Shown here: positions 17,917 through 26,923 of the stretch, one piece after another | Numbering within the stretch: the first letter of the stretch is position 1 | Layout of the letters: each line of letters begins with the position of its first letter | Source: Syntrophaceae bacterium | GTDB lineage: Bacteria; Desulfobacterota; Desulfomonilia; Desulfomonilales; Desulfomonilaceae | Reading direction: 5' to 3' | Length of the DNA: 32,016 nucleotides | Assembly: GCA_014874425.1 (NCBI GenBank) | Contig: JACWAG010000056.1 | Coordinates: 1 to 32,016, forward strand | Program-made: the position numbers and the translations under genes | Notes under the pieces: generated by a model | The model's input: the letters and a program-made list of their open reading frames with translations, nothing else | What the model was told of the DNA's origin: nothing | The model's database searches: none

Positions 17917-20712
17917 ATGGATTATAAAGATACCCTAAATCTACCAAAAACCAACTTCCCTATGCGAGCCAACCTTCCCAAAAAGGAACCTCAGACCTTG
18001 CAACATTGGGAGACAGTAAAAATATATGATCAGATTCTTGAGGTAGCTCAAGGCAGGCCCAAATATATACTCCACGACGGTCCTCCATACGCCAACGGTC
18101 ATATTCACCTTGGAACGGCGCTTAATAAAATCCTCAAGGACATAATAATAAAGTCCAAATTCATGGCTGGCTACGATTCAAACTATGTCCCTGGATGGGA
18201 TTGTCACGGCCTACCCATTGAACATCAGGTTGACAAGGAGTTAGGCAAAGCAAAAGCTGAAATGACAGAGGTCCAGGTTCGCCAAAAGTGCCGAGACTAT
18301 GCCACTAAGTTCATAGATATTCAACGTAAGGAATTCCAGCGACTAGGGGTTCTCGGGGAATGGCAGGACCCTTATTTGACCATGAATTATGGCTATCAGG
18401 CAACCATAGTCAGAGAATTGGGGCGTTTCTTTGATTCCGGAGCGGTCTATAGGGGCAAGAAACCAGTCTATTGGTGTTCATCGTGTGTAACAGCGCTGGC
18501 CGAGGCGGAAGTTGAGTATTCGGATTCTACTACACCTGCCATTTATGTCCGATTTGCGGCAGCGGATGATTTCTCTTCCAGAATTCCTGAACTAAAGGGC
18601 GAAAAAGTTTATGTGGTCATCTGGACCACAACACCATGGACTATACCTGCTAACCTCGCCATTGCGGCCCACCCTAAAGAGCAATACGCCGCTGTCAAGG
18701 TCGGCGATGAAGTCTATATTCTTGCGCAGCGACTGGTTCCAATCAACATGGAGGTCTTCGGGAAGGACCAATTTAAAGTTTTGGCGGAATTCTCGGGAAA
18801 GGAGCTTGAGGGATTAAGGTGCGCGCACCCTCTTTATGACAGAACCTCTCAACTGATTTTAGCGGACTTCGTTACATTGGACACCGGAACAGGACTGGTG
18901 CACATCGCTCCAGGCCATGGACAGGAGGATTACGAAGTCGGTCGATCGTACAACATTGATGTCTACGCTCCGGTGGATGATCGTGGACGATTCACGGATG
19001 AGGTTGGGTTTTTCTCAGGGAAATTCGTTTTCAGCGCAAACAAGGACATTATAGAGAAGCTTGGGGAAACCGGGGCGCTTATGGCGTCGGAGGAAATAGT
19101 TCATAGCTATCCTCATTGTTGGCGTTGCAAGAAACCGGTAATTTTTAGGGCCACCCATCAGTGGTTCATTTCAATGGATATTACGGGCTTACGGGATTCC
19201 GCTCTTAAGGCTATCGATACAGTCGGCTGGATTCCAAAATGGGGCCGGGACAGAATCTACGGAATGATACAGCACAGACCCGACTGGTGCATATCCCGCC
19301 AGAGGAGTTGGGGTGTGCCGATTACGGCCATGAGGTGCGCAGACTGTGACTCTGTAGTCGCTCCACCAGAATTATTCGAAAAGACCGCCAGGCTTTTTGA
19401 GGAGAAGGGCGCCGACGCATGGTTCGAGTCGGATGTACAAGATTTACTGACCGAGGGGCTCAGGTGTCCGAACTGTGGAAGCTCCACTCTTGTCAAAGAA
19501 ACAGACATCCTCGACGTCTGGTTTGATTCGGGTGTTAGTTGGGCAGCGGTGCTCGAAAAAAGACCGTCCTTGGAATACCCCTGCCAGATGTACCTCGAAG
19601 GAAGCGACCAGCATAGAGGATGGTTCCATAGCGCTATGCTAACCTCTGTGGGAACGAGGGCGCAAGCGCCATATAGGAATGTTTTGACTCATGGGTTCGT
19701 GGTTGACGGTCAAGGGAAAAAGATGTCCAAGTCAATTGGAAATGTTATTCAGCCATCTCAAATTATTGACAAGTACGGCGCTGACATCCTTAGATTATGG
19801 GTATCCGCTGAAGATTACCGTGATGACATAAGGATTTCCCCCGAAATCTTGGATCGGCTTTCAGAAGCTTATCGCAGAATCCGCAACACTTGCCGTTTCC
19901 TTTTGGGCAACTTGGAGGGTTTCGATCCATGCGATCAGGTGGCTCCATCCGAAATGACCGCGCTTGACAGATTTGCGTTGGACAAACTCAACAGCGTTAT
20001 CAGCAGAGTCAAGAAGGCTTACGAAGACTTTGACTTCCATGTGGTGTTTCACACACTTTACAATTATTGCACTGTAGATCTGTCATCATTATATCTCGAC
20101 ATCCTGAAGGACCGGCTATACGTGGAACATGTCGGGGGCCCCATCAGAAGATCGGCCCAGACAGCCCTCCATCTCATACTGTCGGCCTTAATTAGGCTGA
20201 TGGCCCCTATATTGGCCTTCACGGCTGAAGAAGTGTGGGCGGAGTTTGTGACCGGTTCGCAAAAGGCTGCAAGCGCGCATTTGTTGTTATTTCCGGAAAA
20301 TATAGCGGGTGTTGAGTCCAGTAATGAAGAAAAGGTCTTCTGGACCAAGATGTTGGCGCTTAGACAAGAGGCTTCAAAGATTCTCGAAGAGGCAAGGTCT
20401 GAAAAAGTCATCGGCTCATCTCTTGAGGCAAAGCTTGAAATAACCGGTCCCCTTGATTTCATTGCCGAAATTGGAGAGATGGAGGATCCAGAGGGATTTT
20501 TCATTGTCTCACAACTTGAACTCATTGAAGGGGAAACGTTCGAAATAGACAAGGACGACCAAAATCCGTTACTGGGAGTTAAAGTTAAAGTGGCCCGAGC
20601 AGAAGGCGCGAAATGTCCGCGCTGCTGGATTTGGAGTACTAAGATCGGAACTCATCCAGAATTTCCAGAAGTCTGCCCCAGATGCGCTGGTGTACTCTCC
20701 GATATATGCTAA
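17917..20712 (+). CDS. ileS: Isoleucyl-tRNA synthetase
   Basis: DGPPYANGHIHLGTALNKILKD (HIGH), KKMSKSIGN (KMSKS), C-terminal Zn motif CPRCWIW...CPRCAGVL. Confidence 0.98.
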   Translation: MDYKDTLNLPKTNFPMRANLPKKEPQTLQHWETVKIYDQILEVAQGRPKYILHDGPPYANGHIHLGTALNKILKDIIIKSKFMAGYDSNYVPGWDCHGLPIEHQVDKELGKAKAEMTEVQVRQKCRDYATKFIDIQRKEFQRLGVLGEWQDPYLTMNYGYQATIVRELGRFFDSGAVYRGKKPVYWCSSCVTALAEAEVEYSDSTTPAIYVRFAAADDFSSRIPELKGEKVYVVIWTTTPWTIPANLAIAAHPKEQYAAVKVGDEVYILAQRLVPINMEVFGKDQFKVLAEFSGKELEGLRCAHPLYDRTSQLILADFVTLDTGTGLVHIAPGHGQEDYEVGRSYNIDVYAPVDDRGRFTDEVGFFSGKFVFSANKDIIEKLGETGALMASEEIVHSYPHCWRCKKPVIFRATHQWFISMDITGLRDSALKAIDTVGWIPKWGRDRIYGMIQHRPDWCISRQRSWGVPITAMRCADCDSVVAPPELFEKTARLFEEKGADAWFESDVQDLLTEGLRCPNCGSSTLVKETDILDVWFDSGVSWAAVLEKRPSLEYPCQMYLEGSDQHRGWFHSAMLTSVGTRAQAPYRNVLTHGFVVDGQGKKMSKSIGNVIQPSQIIDKYGADILRLWVSAEDYRDDIRISPEILDRLSEAYRRIRNTCRFLLGNLEGFDPCDQVAPSEMTALDRFALDKLNSVISRVKKAYEDFDFHVVFHTLYNYCTVDLSSLYLDILKDRLYVEHVGGPIRRSAQTALHLILSALIRLMAPILAFTAEEVWAEFVTGSQKAASAHLLLFPENIAGVESSNEEKVFWTKMLALRQEASKILEEARSEKVIGSSLEAKLEITGPLDFIAEIGEMEDPEGFFIVSQLELIEGETFEIDKDDQNPLLGVKVKVARAEGAKCPRCWIWSTKIGTHPEFPEVCPRCAGVLSDIC

Positions 20713-20746
20713 ATGCCAGGCATTGGATCCCTGATTACAAGAGATA

Positions 20747-21241
20747 ATGAACCAATACAATAAGCAAACTTTGACAACATTCGGAATTATCGCAGCTATC
20801 ATCATCATCGCTGACCAGCTTACAAAGTATTGGATTTCCGATAATATTACTTTTAATGGATCTGAAACCATAATCCCTGGATTTCTCGATTTGGTTCATG
20901 TCACGAACTCAGGGGTGGCTTTCGGAGCATTTTCCCATCATGGCAACATTTTAAGCCGTTTTGCCCTCTCTGGGATTTCATTAACCGCTCTTGTCGTCAT
21001 CACCTGGATAATCATTTCACAAAGATTGGATCGATATTCGATAATCGGGTTTGCCCTGTTTTTTGGAGGAGCGGCTGGAAATTTTGTAGATAGAGTTATG
21101 TTTGGCCAAGTCACTGATTTCATAGATGTCCACATAGGAAACCTGCATTGGCCAGCGTTTAATTTGGCGGATTCGGCTTTGACAATAGGCGCTATCATTT
21201 TTTGCGTCAGGCTTATTTTCCCAGGACGGGTGGAAACCTGA
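20747..21241 (+). CDS. lspA: Lipoprotein signal peptidase (SPase II)
   Basis: ADQLTKYWI, VTNSGVAFGAF, GAAGNFVDRVMFGQVTDFIDVH, FNLADSALTIGA. Confidence 0.96.
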   Translation: MNQYNKQTLTTFGIIAAIIIIADQLTKYWISDNITFNGSETIIPGFLDLVHVTNSGVAFGAFSHHGNILSRFALSGISLTALVVITWIIISQRLDRYSIIGFALFFGGAAGNFVDRVMFGQVTDFIDVHIGNLHWPAFNLADSALTIGAIIFCVRLIFPGRVET

Positions 21242-21522
21242 AACGAAGCGTATCGGATGAAAAATTTATTCTCACGGTGAGAGTAACACCGAATTCCTCG
21301 ACGAATATGGTCTCAACCGGATCGGAAGGTAAAGTCCTAATCAGGCTTACGAGCCCTCCTGTCGATGGTGAGGCAAACAAGGCATTGATCAAATTCGTCG
21401 CCAAAAAGCTCAAGATCCGCCAATCGGATGTTTCCATTGCACGAGGCGAACGCTCAAGAGACAAGACACTTTTAATCAGAGGCGTGTCTCGCGAGATGGC
21501 TGAGCAATATCTTTTCAGTTAA
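21202..21522 (+). CDS. yggU: DUF167/YggU family protein
   Basis: VRVTPNSSTN...KVLIRLTSPPVDGEANKALIKFVAKKLKI...ARGERSRDKTLLI. Overlaps the lspA 3' end; true start uncertain. Confidence 0.85.
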   Translation: MRQAYFPRTGGNLKRSVSDEKFILTVRVTPNSSTNMVSTGSEGKVLIRLTSPPVDGEANKALIKFVAKKLKIRQSDVSIARGERSRDKTLLIRGVSREMAEQYLFS

Positions 21523-22109
21523 ATAGCGAAGATCTGGGCAATAGTAAGGCTGTGGGTTCTTTTTCCGTGCGTCCTAATTGTTTCGATTTCCATTTCCGCC
21601 AGTCGTCGATAAAAAGAGGTCCTGTCAATTTTGAGTTCGGGGTTTGAGGCAAGAAAGACCGTCTCGAAGCGGTGACAACCTGGTCCGCATATCTTCGTTT
21701 GGTCCGGTCTGTCGATGAAATGAGGAATGCCAGCCAATCTGCATATCATCGGCCGATGTTCGTAGATCGCACACCGTCCGCCAAAATTGGCGGCGCAAAT
21801 GGAATTGCGGTAATCGGGTCCGAAAGGATTGAGCCGTTTAAATTCGACTATTTCTAGGCTTCGTCCTTTTATCTGAGATTTAGTGGTTTGATCTAAGGCG
21901 AGTAGTCCCTGCCTCATGTAAGACATTTCGACTGAGGTATGAATAATCAGGTCTACCGTGCAACACTTGGATCCATCACAACCGTCGCAATTGAAATCGG
22001 ATAGGTTGGACGCCGCGCTGTACGCGGCGTCCATTTCTTGGTAAAGCTTTTTCAGTCGGGGGCCGAAATCAGTCCCAGAGAAATAACCGCAATTATCTCC
22101 GGAATTCAT
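21519..22109 (-). CDS. YkgJ-type cysteine cluster (putative Fe-S/zinc) protein
   Basis: CDGCDGSKCC, CAANFGGRCAIYEHRPMICRLAGIPH. Confidence 0.82.
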   Translation of the reverse strand: MNSGDNCGYFSGTDFGPRLKKLYQEMDAAYSAASNLSDFNCDGCDGSKCCTVDLIIHTSVEMSYMRQGLLALDQTTKSQIKGRSLEIVEFKRLNPFGPDYRNSICAANFGGRCAIYEHRPMICRLAGIPHFIDRPDQTKICGPGCHRFETVFLASNPELKIDRTSFYRRLAEMEIETIRTHGKRTHSLTIAQIFAI

Positions 22110-22174
22110 TTCTTGCGCCTAATGTTCTTTATTCAATGAAACTAATTGTTTCGAACGAGGAAGCATTCCCAACA

Positions 22175-22369
22175 TTATTCCTGCCAGCTTATCGCCTCTT
22201 CTGGACAGGTGTCGATGGCTTCTTGAATCTCGTCTTCAGAACACGCGCTCTGATCAACAACATAAGCCTTATCGGTATCATCGCTTACAGCAAAACAGTC
22301 CTCCGCGATAGCCGCACAAGTTCCGCAACCGCTGCAAGCCTCTTGGTCAACAACTAAAGTCCTTGCCAT
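22175..22369 (-). CDS. Single-cluster [4Fe-4S] ferredoxin
   Basis: EACSGCGTCAAIAEDCFAV...AIDTCPEEAISW; C-x2-C-x2-C...CP pattern. Confidence 0.9.
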   Translation of the reverse strand: MARTLVVDQEACSGCGTCAAIAEDCFAVSDDTDKAYVVDQSACSEDEIQEAIDTCPEEAISWQE

Positions 22370-22706
22370 TTTTCCTCCTTTGTCTGTCAGGACATGATTT
22401 GATAGGTGTGGAAATATTCAATAACAGACCTTTACATGTACGCGTTTTTTCAGTCAACGTTATTATGAACGAATTATTTGCAGGCCAGATAATTTGTCAG
22501 TTGTCACATCGGGAGGAGACGTGACGGCGCCTTGATAAACACCAATAATAAAATGATATCTATTAATATGTTATATATAATATACTATATGTGGCATTAG
22601 TTATATTAAATAACTCTTTTTAGCATTCGACAACCTTAAAGTGACTCAAATTTCGCTAAAACATAGTAGTAAGGCACTCTAAAAAATGTTTGAATGCAAT
22701 ATTTTC

Positions 22707-22736
22707 TTGACACTTGACGTTTTCGGGTCGTATAGA
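22707..22736 (+). promoter_or_regulatory. Putative sigma70-type promoter for HU gene
   Basis: TTGACA (22707..22712), 18 nt, TATAGA (22731..22736), about 50 nt upstream of the HU start. Confidence 0.6.
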
Positions 22737-22785
22737 ACCATCATTGATTTTAGTAACATAAATTTATGATCATCTCGAGGGAGGC

Positions 22786-23064
22786 GTGGAAATGACAAAA
22801 GCTGAATTCGTGGACAAACTGGCAGAGAACGGCCAGACAACCAAAAAGCACGCATCGGAAGCTATAAATCTGGTTTTCGAGACCATAGCCGACGCGTTGG
22901 TGGCAGGCCAAGAGATCTCTGTTCCTGGCTTCGGCAAATTCTCCATTGTGGTGAGAAAGGCGCGCTCCGGCATCAATCCTAGAACCAAAGAAAAAATTCA
23001 GATCAAAGAGGCTAAGGCCCCAAAATTTTCGCCAGCAAAAGCTCTTAAAGAATCCATTAAGTAA
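22786..23064 (+). CDS. hup: HU-family DNA-binding protein
   Basis: MTKAEFVDKLAENGQTTKKHASEAINLVFETIADAL...VPGFGKFSIVVRKARSGINPRTKEKIQIKEAKAPKFSPAKALKESI. RBS GAGGGAGG; start may be 22792. Confidence 0.94.
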   Translation: MEMTKAEFVDKLAENGQTTKKHASEAINLVFETIADALVAGQEISVPGFGKFSIVVRKARSGINPRTKEKIQIKEAKAPKFSPAKALKESIK

Positions 23065-23203
23065 TTTTCCTTTCGGTGAGCTTCGCTGGATTCTTTAAAT
23101 GCGAAACGGCGTCATTGTGAGTTAGCTTTCATGCAATGACAAATTTATATGTGTTGGTGGTGAGTTGCGCCGACCTTATTCTATTTTTGGTTCAATTTGA
23201 TTC

Positions 23204-23225
23204 GCGCCTACGGGCGCTTTTGATT
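23204..23225 (+). terminator. Putative intrinsic terminator in HU-yggT intergenic region
   Basis: GCGCC-TACG-GGCGC followed by TTTTGATTTT. Confidence 0.5.
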
Positions 23226-23322
23226 TTAAGGCCAGCGAATTTGTGCCCACAGAAAACTTGTCGGAACTTGTTAAGCCAGGAAGAGGAATTAAGTTTTTTG
23301 TGTAGGCCTTTGAGGAGAAAGA

Positions 23323-23622
23323 ATGTTTGTTTTAGGAAACCTTGTTTACGCTTTAGCTCACGTTGTTGATATACTTTTGTCGATTTACATGTGGATCGTA
23401 ATCGTGGCCGCATTGATTTCGTGGGTCAATCCTGATCCGTACAATCCTATTGTAAGGTTTCTCTACGGGATTACCGAGCCACTATTCAGCTTTGTGCGGC
23501 GTCATCTTCCAATACCGCAGATGGGAATAGATTTTTCGCCACTTATTGTCCTTCTGGCAATCGTTTTTCTTCAACAATTCCTGGTTAAGACCCTTCTCCA
23601 AATAGCTGACGCGTTCCGTTAA
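23323..23622 (+). CDS. yggT: YggT family membrane protein
   Basis: DILLSIYMWIVIVAALISWVNPDPYNPIVRFLYGITEPLFSFVRRHLP. Confidence 0.93.
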   Translation: MFVLGNLVYALAHVVDILLSIYMWIVIVAALISWVNPDPYNPIVRFLYGITEPLFSFVRRHLPIPQMGIDFSPLIVLLAIVFLQQFLVKTLLQIADAFR

Positions 23623-23655
23623 TCCAGTACGCTTAGGTTCATACGATAAAAACGA

Positions 23656-23692
23656 AACGACCGGCGCGTTTAGTGACCGGTCGTTCGCTTTA
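23656..23692. terminator. Bidirectional intrinsic terminator between yggT and a small minus-strand ORF
   Basis: AACGACCGG ... CCGGTCGTT 9-bp inverted repeat, with T-rich flanks on both strands. Confidence 0.75.
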
Positions 23693-23711
23693 ATTTTATT
23701 ATAAAATGAGA

Positions 23712-23891
23712 TCAAAAGTCGTCGAAGTCTATCGTTAATTCATCATCGGCATAATCTTCGTCGACTTCAAGGGAGGACAATAAATCCACGGGGCCACCCT
23801 CAAGGGGATCTTCAAAGTCAGCGAGAGCTTCGGCCAATGATTCTTCTTTCACATGGCCGATGTAGTAATCAATATTGTGGGAATGAGGCAT
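23712..23891 (-). CDS. Small acidic hypothetical protein (59 aa)
   Basis: MPHSHNIDYYIGHVKEESLAEALADFEDPLEGGPVDLLSSLEVDEDYADDELTIDFDDF*; RBS GGGAGGA about 7 nt upstream and terminator downstream. Just below the ORF-track size cutoff. Confidence 0.65.
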   Translation of the reverse strand: MPHSHNIDYYIGHVKEESLAEALADFEDPLEGGPVDLLSSLEVDEDYADDELTIDFDDF

Positions 23892-24052
23892 GCTTGATCC
23901 TCCCGTTTTCTATGAATGCCGTTGCGTCGCAACTAGAAATAAATAAAGCATAACGGGTGGATATTGTCAATACTTAAAGTTTTACATTAATGCTATTTCG
24001 AGACAGCTTTTGTCCCGAGCCCCCTTGCGATAGTCCAAAAGATGCGAAGTCT

Positions 24053-24610
24053 CTACTCGATTACTCTAGTTAAATCCGAAAACTTCCTGCCATACTCTTT
24101 ATATTTTAGACAATTTTTTAAATGAAACTCTCGCTCGGATTCCGTGCAATCTCGGACCGGGCGCGCAGGAATCCCCATTGCTACCTTGTTGGCTGGTATG
24201 GCGCTACCTGGGCTTACAACGGCGCCGGCCCCCACTATAGCCCCTTCTTCGACTACGCTCCCATCAAGTACCAAAGCCCCAATACCAATCAAAGCCCTGT
24301 CGTGAATTGTGGCTCCATGAATTACTGCGCGATGGCCCACAATCACCTCGGCGCCAATAACTAACGGAAACCTGTCCGTTGTCACATGTAGTGTACAATG
24401 GTCTTGTATATTGGTTCGAGCGCCTATCCTTATGTAATTGGCGTCAGCCCTGGCGACTGTATAGAACCAAAGATTGCTACAATCTCCAATTTCTACATCA
24501 CCTAACAGAATGACCCCCGGAGCTAGAAAAACCTCTGCGCCGAGTTTCGGTTTTATTCCCCTATATTCAATTATCATCGAATTCTCCATGTTGAAAAATG
24601 GCTCGTCCAA
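24053..24610 (-). CDS. Gamma-class carbonic anhydrase-like / left-handed beta-helix protein
   Basis: TNIQDHCTLHVTTDRFPLVIGAEVIVGHRAVIHGATIHDRALIGIGALVLDG; three His metal ligands. The actual start may be internal (MENSMIIEYRG or MIIEYRG). Confidence 0.9.
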   Translation of the reverse strand: MDEPFFNMENSMIIEYRGIKPKLGAEVFLAPGVILLGDVEIGDCSNLWFYTVARADANYIRIGARTNIQDHCTLHVTTDRFPLVIGAEVIVGHRAVIHGATIHDRALIGIGALVLDGSVVEEGAIVGAGAVVSPGSAIPANKVAMGIPARPVRDCTESEREFHLKNCLKYKEYGRKFSDLTRVIE

Positions 24611-24626
24611 AACAGTCGGAGCGTTC

Positions 24627-25835
24627 CTAATTATTCCCCGTCCGTGATATCGCCTGGAAGAAATCCCAAGAAATGGACCTCTGACGTTGTGGATTAAAAT
24701 CTTTGTCGTGAGCCTTCATTTGGTCGAGTTGAACCGGTCTCCTGAACACCTTATAGAATTCATATCTTAGGACGAGGACTTTGCCAGCCCTGGGGCCCGA
24801 CAGTCCGACATGCTCGCGAACATGTTCCGAGTCGAATTTCTCATCACTATACAGAGCCTTGCAAAGAGTTCCAGGATCTTCGAAGGACCAGCTACTTATC
24901 CGCGCTTCACCCACAGCCCCCACACTGTTGACGTAAAATAGCGCCGGCAATCCTTGCCTAATTTCTTGAAAACCGGTTGGGAAAGAGTAAACGAGGTTTC
25001 CACTCAACTGGCGGGTCCTTGAATCGTCTCTAGCAAACAAATTGTTATACCTGTGTTGTGGCTGAGGCAATTCGATCATGGCCGGGGCTCTTTTTTTGTC
25101 GATTGTTACCAACAAAGGTTTTTCATTGTTCCCCCTTATCATTAGTGGGAACAATAGAGTTTCCAATTCGATGGCCTCAAGAGGACGCGCGGGTGGAGTT
25201 ACTATCAATTTTGGCCCCTGTCTGCTGATCTTGTGCCATGAGGGGAAAAGAAATGGATTTTGATAGATGGCTTTCGACCTATAAAAAAGGCTTTCACTTC
25301 CAACTCTCGTCTCGTAACCCCATGAAGAGAACAGACCGGCCAGAAAAGTTAAGATTTCAGATTGCGATATTATACCGTAGACAAGTTTTTTGGAGAATTT
25401 GACGGAATTGATCCCGTCAGTTTGAGCGGACCATGACATAGCCTCGTAGATAAACCCACAGGATTTCAAAGTGTTTATAAGCCTTTCGGCTTTTGTTTCG
25501 AGGAGAACGAGGCTAACTTTGGAAGTTTTTAATTCAGCCCATTTCATAATCCCCTGTTTTAACAATTCAATGTCCAGACCTGCCTTTCGGGCCCGGTCTG
25601 AGATAGCGATGGCGTCTACAGCTATTTCGTCATCCGTTATTCTTGACCATAGTAACGCCGCTTCCGCTCTGTTATCCATCTCAATCGATGAAATGTTCCA
25701 GTTGTCATGATCCCTGGTGTGTCCTGACTTGAAAGGCAATTCTTCGAAAATAGCATCCCTGACAAAACCGTTTCCGAGGAAAAGCTCAACATCCTTGAAA
25801 CTTCTTCCTGCCATCGATTTGATTACTGGTTTCAT
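24627..25835 (-). CDS. Multidomain protein: N-terminal GNAT-like region plus C-terminal PUA/ASCH/EVE-like region
   Basis: GNAT-like helix/strand pattern (AIAISDRARKAGLDIELLKQGIMKWAELKTSKVSLVLLETKAERLINTLKSCGF). C-terminal LPALFYVNSVGAVGEARISSW...GKVLVLRYEFYKVFRRPVQLDQM resembles PUA-like folds. Domain calls are by eye. Confidence 0.5.
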   Translation of the reverse strand: MKPVIKSMAGRSFKDVELFLGNGFVRDAIFEELPFKSGHTRDHDNWNISSIEMDNRAEAALLWSRITDDEIAVDAIAISDRARKAGLDIELLKQGIMKWAELKTSKVSLVLLETKAERLINTLKSCGFIYEAMSWSAQTDGINSVKFSKKLVYGIISQSEILTFLAGLFSSWGYETRVGSESLFYRSKAIYQNPFLFPSWHKISRQGPKLIVTPPARPLEAIELETLLFPLMIRGNNEKPLLVTIDKKRAPAMIELPQPQHRYNNLFARDDSRTRQLSGNLVYSFPTGFQEIRQGLPALFYVNSVGAVGEARISSWSFEDPGTLCKALYSDEKFDSEHVREHVGLSGPRAGKVLVLRYEFYKVFRRPVQLDQMKAHDKDFNPQRQRSISWDFFQAISRTGNN

Positions 25836-26053
25836 GACTGGCCTTACCCAAAAGGAAAAAACAATGTCATAATCAGAGTGGGTTCATTTTAAACTGCAAC
25901 TCAAATAGATCATATTTGACCTGCGCTGCAAGTTCAATGAAGAAGTTTGATATTATTCAGAGTTGTTTTTATAGTATGCGAAAATCCAGGCCGAACAACA
26001 AATATTTGTCGCGCCGGTGTTAATATTAACATGTGAGTTTTGAGGAGAATTAG

Positions 26054-26920
26054 ATGAAGGACTTCTTGGCGCCGTGTATGGTAGTAGGCGCTCGTGGGAT
26101 GTTAGGCCGAGACCTTTGCGCGTCGCTCAGAGAGATAGGAACCCATATTGTTGAAATGGACATTCCGGAAATGGATATATCCAGTTTATCTTCAGTCATG
26201 GATGTTATGGGAAAAGTGAAGCCTAAACTGGTCATAAATGTCGCGGCCTTAACAGACGTTGATGGATGTGAGTCCCAACAGGAACAAGCTTTTAAGGTAA
26301 ACGCGACAGGCCCGGAGAATCTTGCTGTGGCGGTTAATGAACTGGGATCGTTTCTGGTCCACATTAGCACTGACTATGTATTCGACGGATCTAAGAACAT
26401 GCCGTATAGGGAAGATGATCCACCCAATCCCTTGGGGATCTACGGTAAATCAAAATTGGAAGGAGAATTGAGCATAAAAAGGGTTCTTTCGACGAATTAT
26501 TGCATTATAAGGACTCAATGGCTTTATGGCGCCAATGGTAAGAACTTCGTCGACACCATAATTAGGGCTGGGGGGGAAAACAAAACCTTAAAAATCGTTA
26601 ATGATCAGTTCGGATCACCCACGTATACTGTGGACCTTTCCGCGGCAATAATTAAATTGTGCTTGATGAGAGCAAATGGTGTTTTTCATGTTACAAATTC
26701 CGGGTATACTACCTGGAGCGGTTTTGCGTCAAAGATCTTTAAACTTGTCGGCCTGGATGACGTTGAGATCCAGGATATCGATACGCGACGCCTCGGCCGC
26801 CCGGCCCCGCGTCCCCTTTATTCTGTGCTTGACAATTCCAGGTTTGTGCGTCTGACGGGCATAAAATTGCCCCAATGGGAAGATGCCGTTGGAAAATACC
26901 TTTTTGGAAGGACTGTTTAA
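26054..26920 (+). CDS. rfbD: dTDP-4-dehydrorhamnose reductase
   Basis: VVGARGMLGRDL, NVAALTDVDGCE, HISTDYVFDGSKNMPYREDDPPNPLGIYGKSKLEGE. Confidence 0.93.
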   Translation: MKDFLAPCMVVGARGMLGRDLCASLREIGTHIVEMDIPEMDISSLSSVMDVMGKVKPKLVINVAALTDVDGCESQQEQAFKVNATGPENLAVAVNELGSFLVHISTDYVFDGSKNMPYREDDPPNPLGIYGKSKLEGELSIKRVLSTNYCIIRTQWLYGANGKNFVDTIIRAGGENKTLKIVNDQFGSPTYTVDLSAAIIKLCLMRANGVFHVTNSGYTTWSGFASKIFKLVGLDDVEIQDIDTRRLGRPAPRPLYSVLDNSRFVRLTGIKLPQWEDAVGKYLFGRTV

Positions 26921-26923
26921 GAA

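Noticed and set aside
22440-22640. AT-rich stretch with TATATA repeats, considered as an origin or repeat element
   Set aside because: No regular iterons or DnaA-box cluster could be seen; more likely upstream regulatory DNA of the HU gene.
23185-23225. Possible tRNA-like GGTTCAATTTGATTC motif
   Set aside because: No acceptor, D or anticodon arms could be built; the hairpin that follows looks like a terminator.
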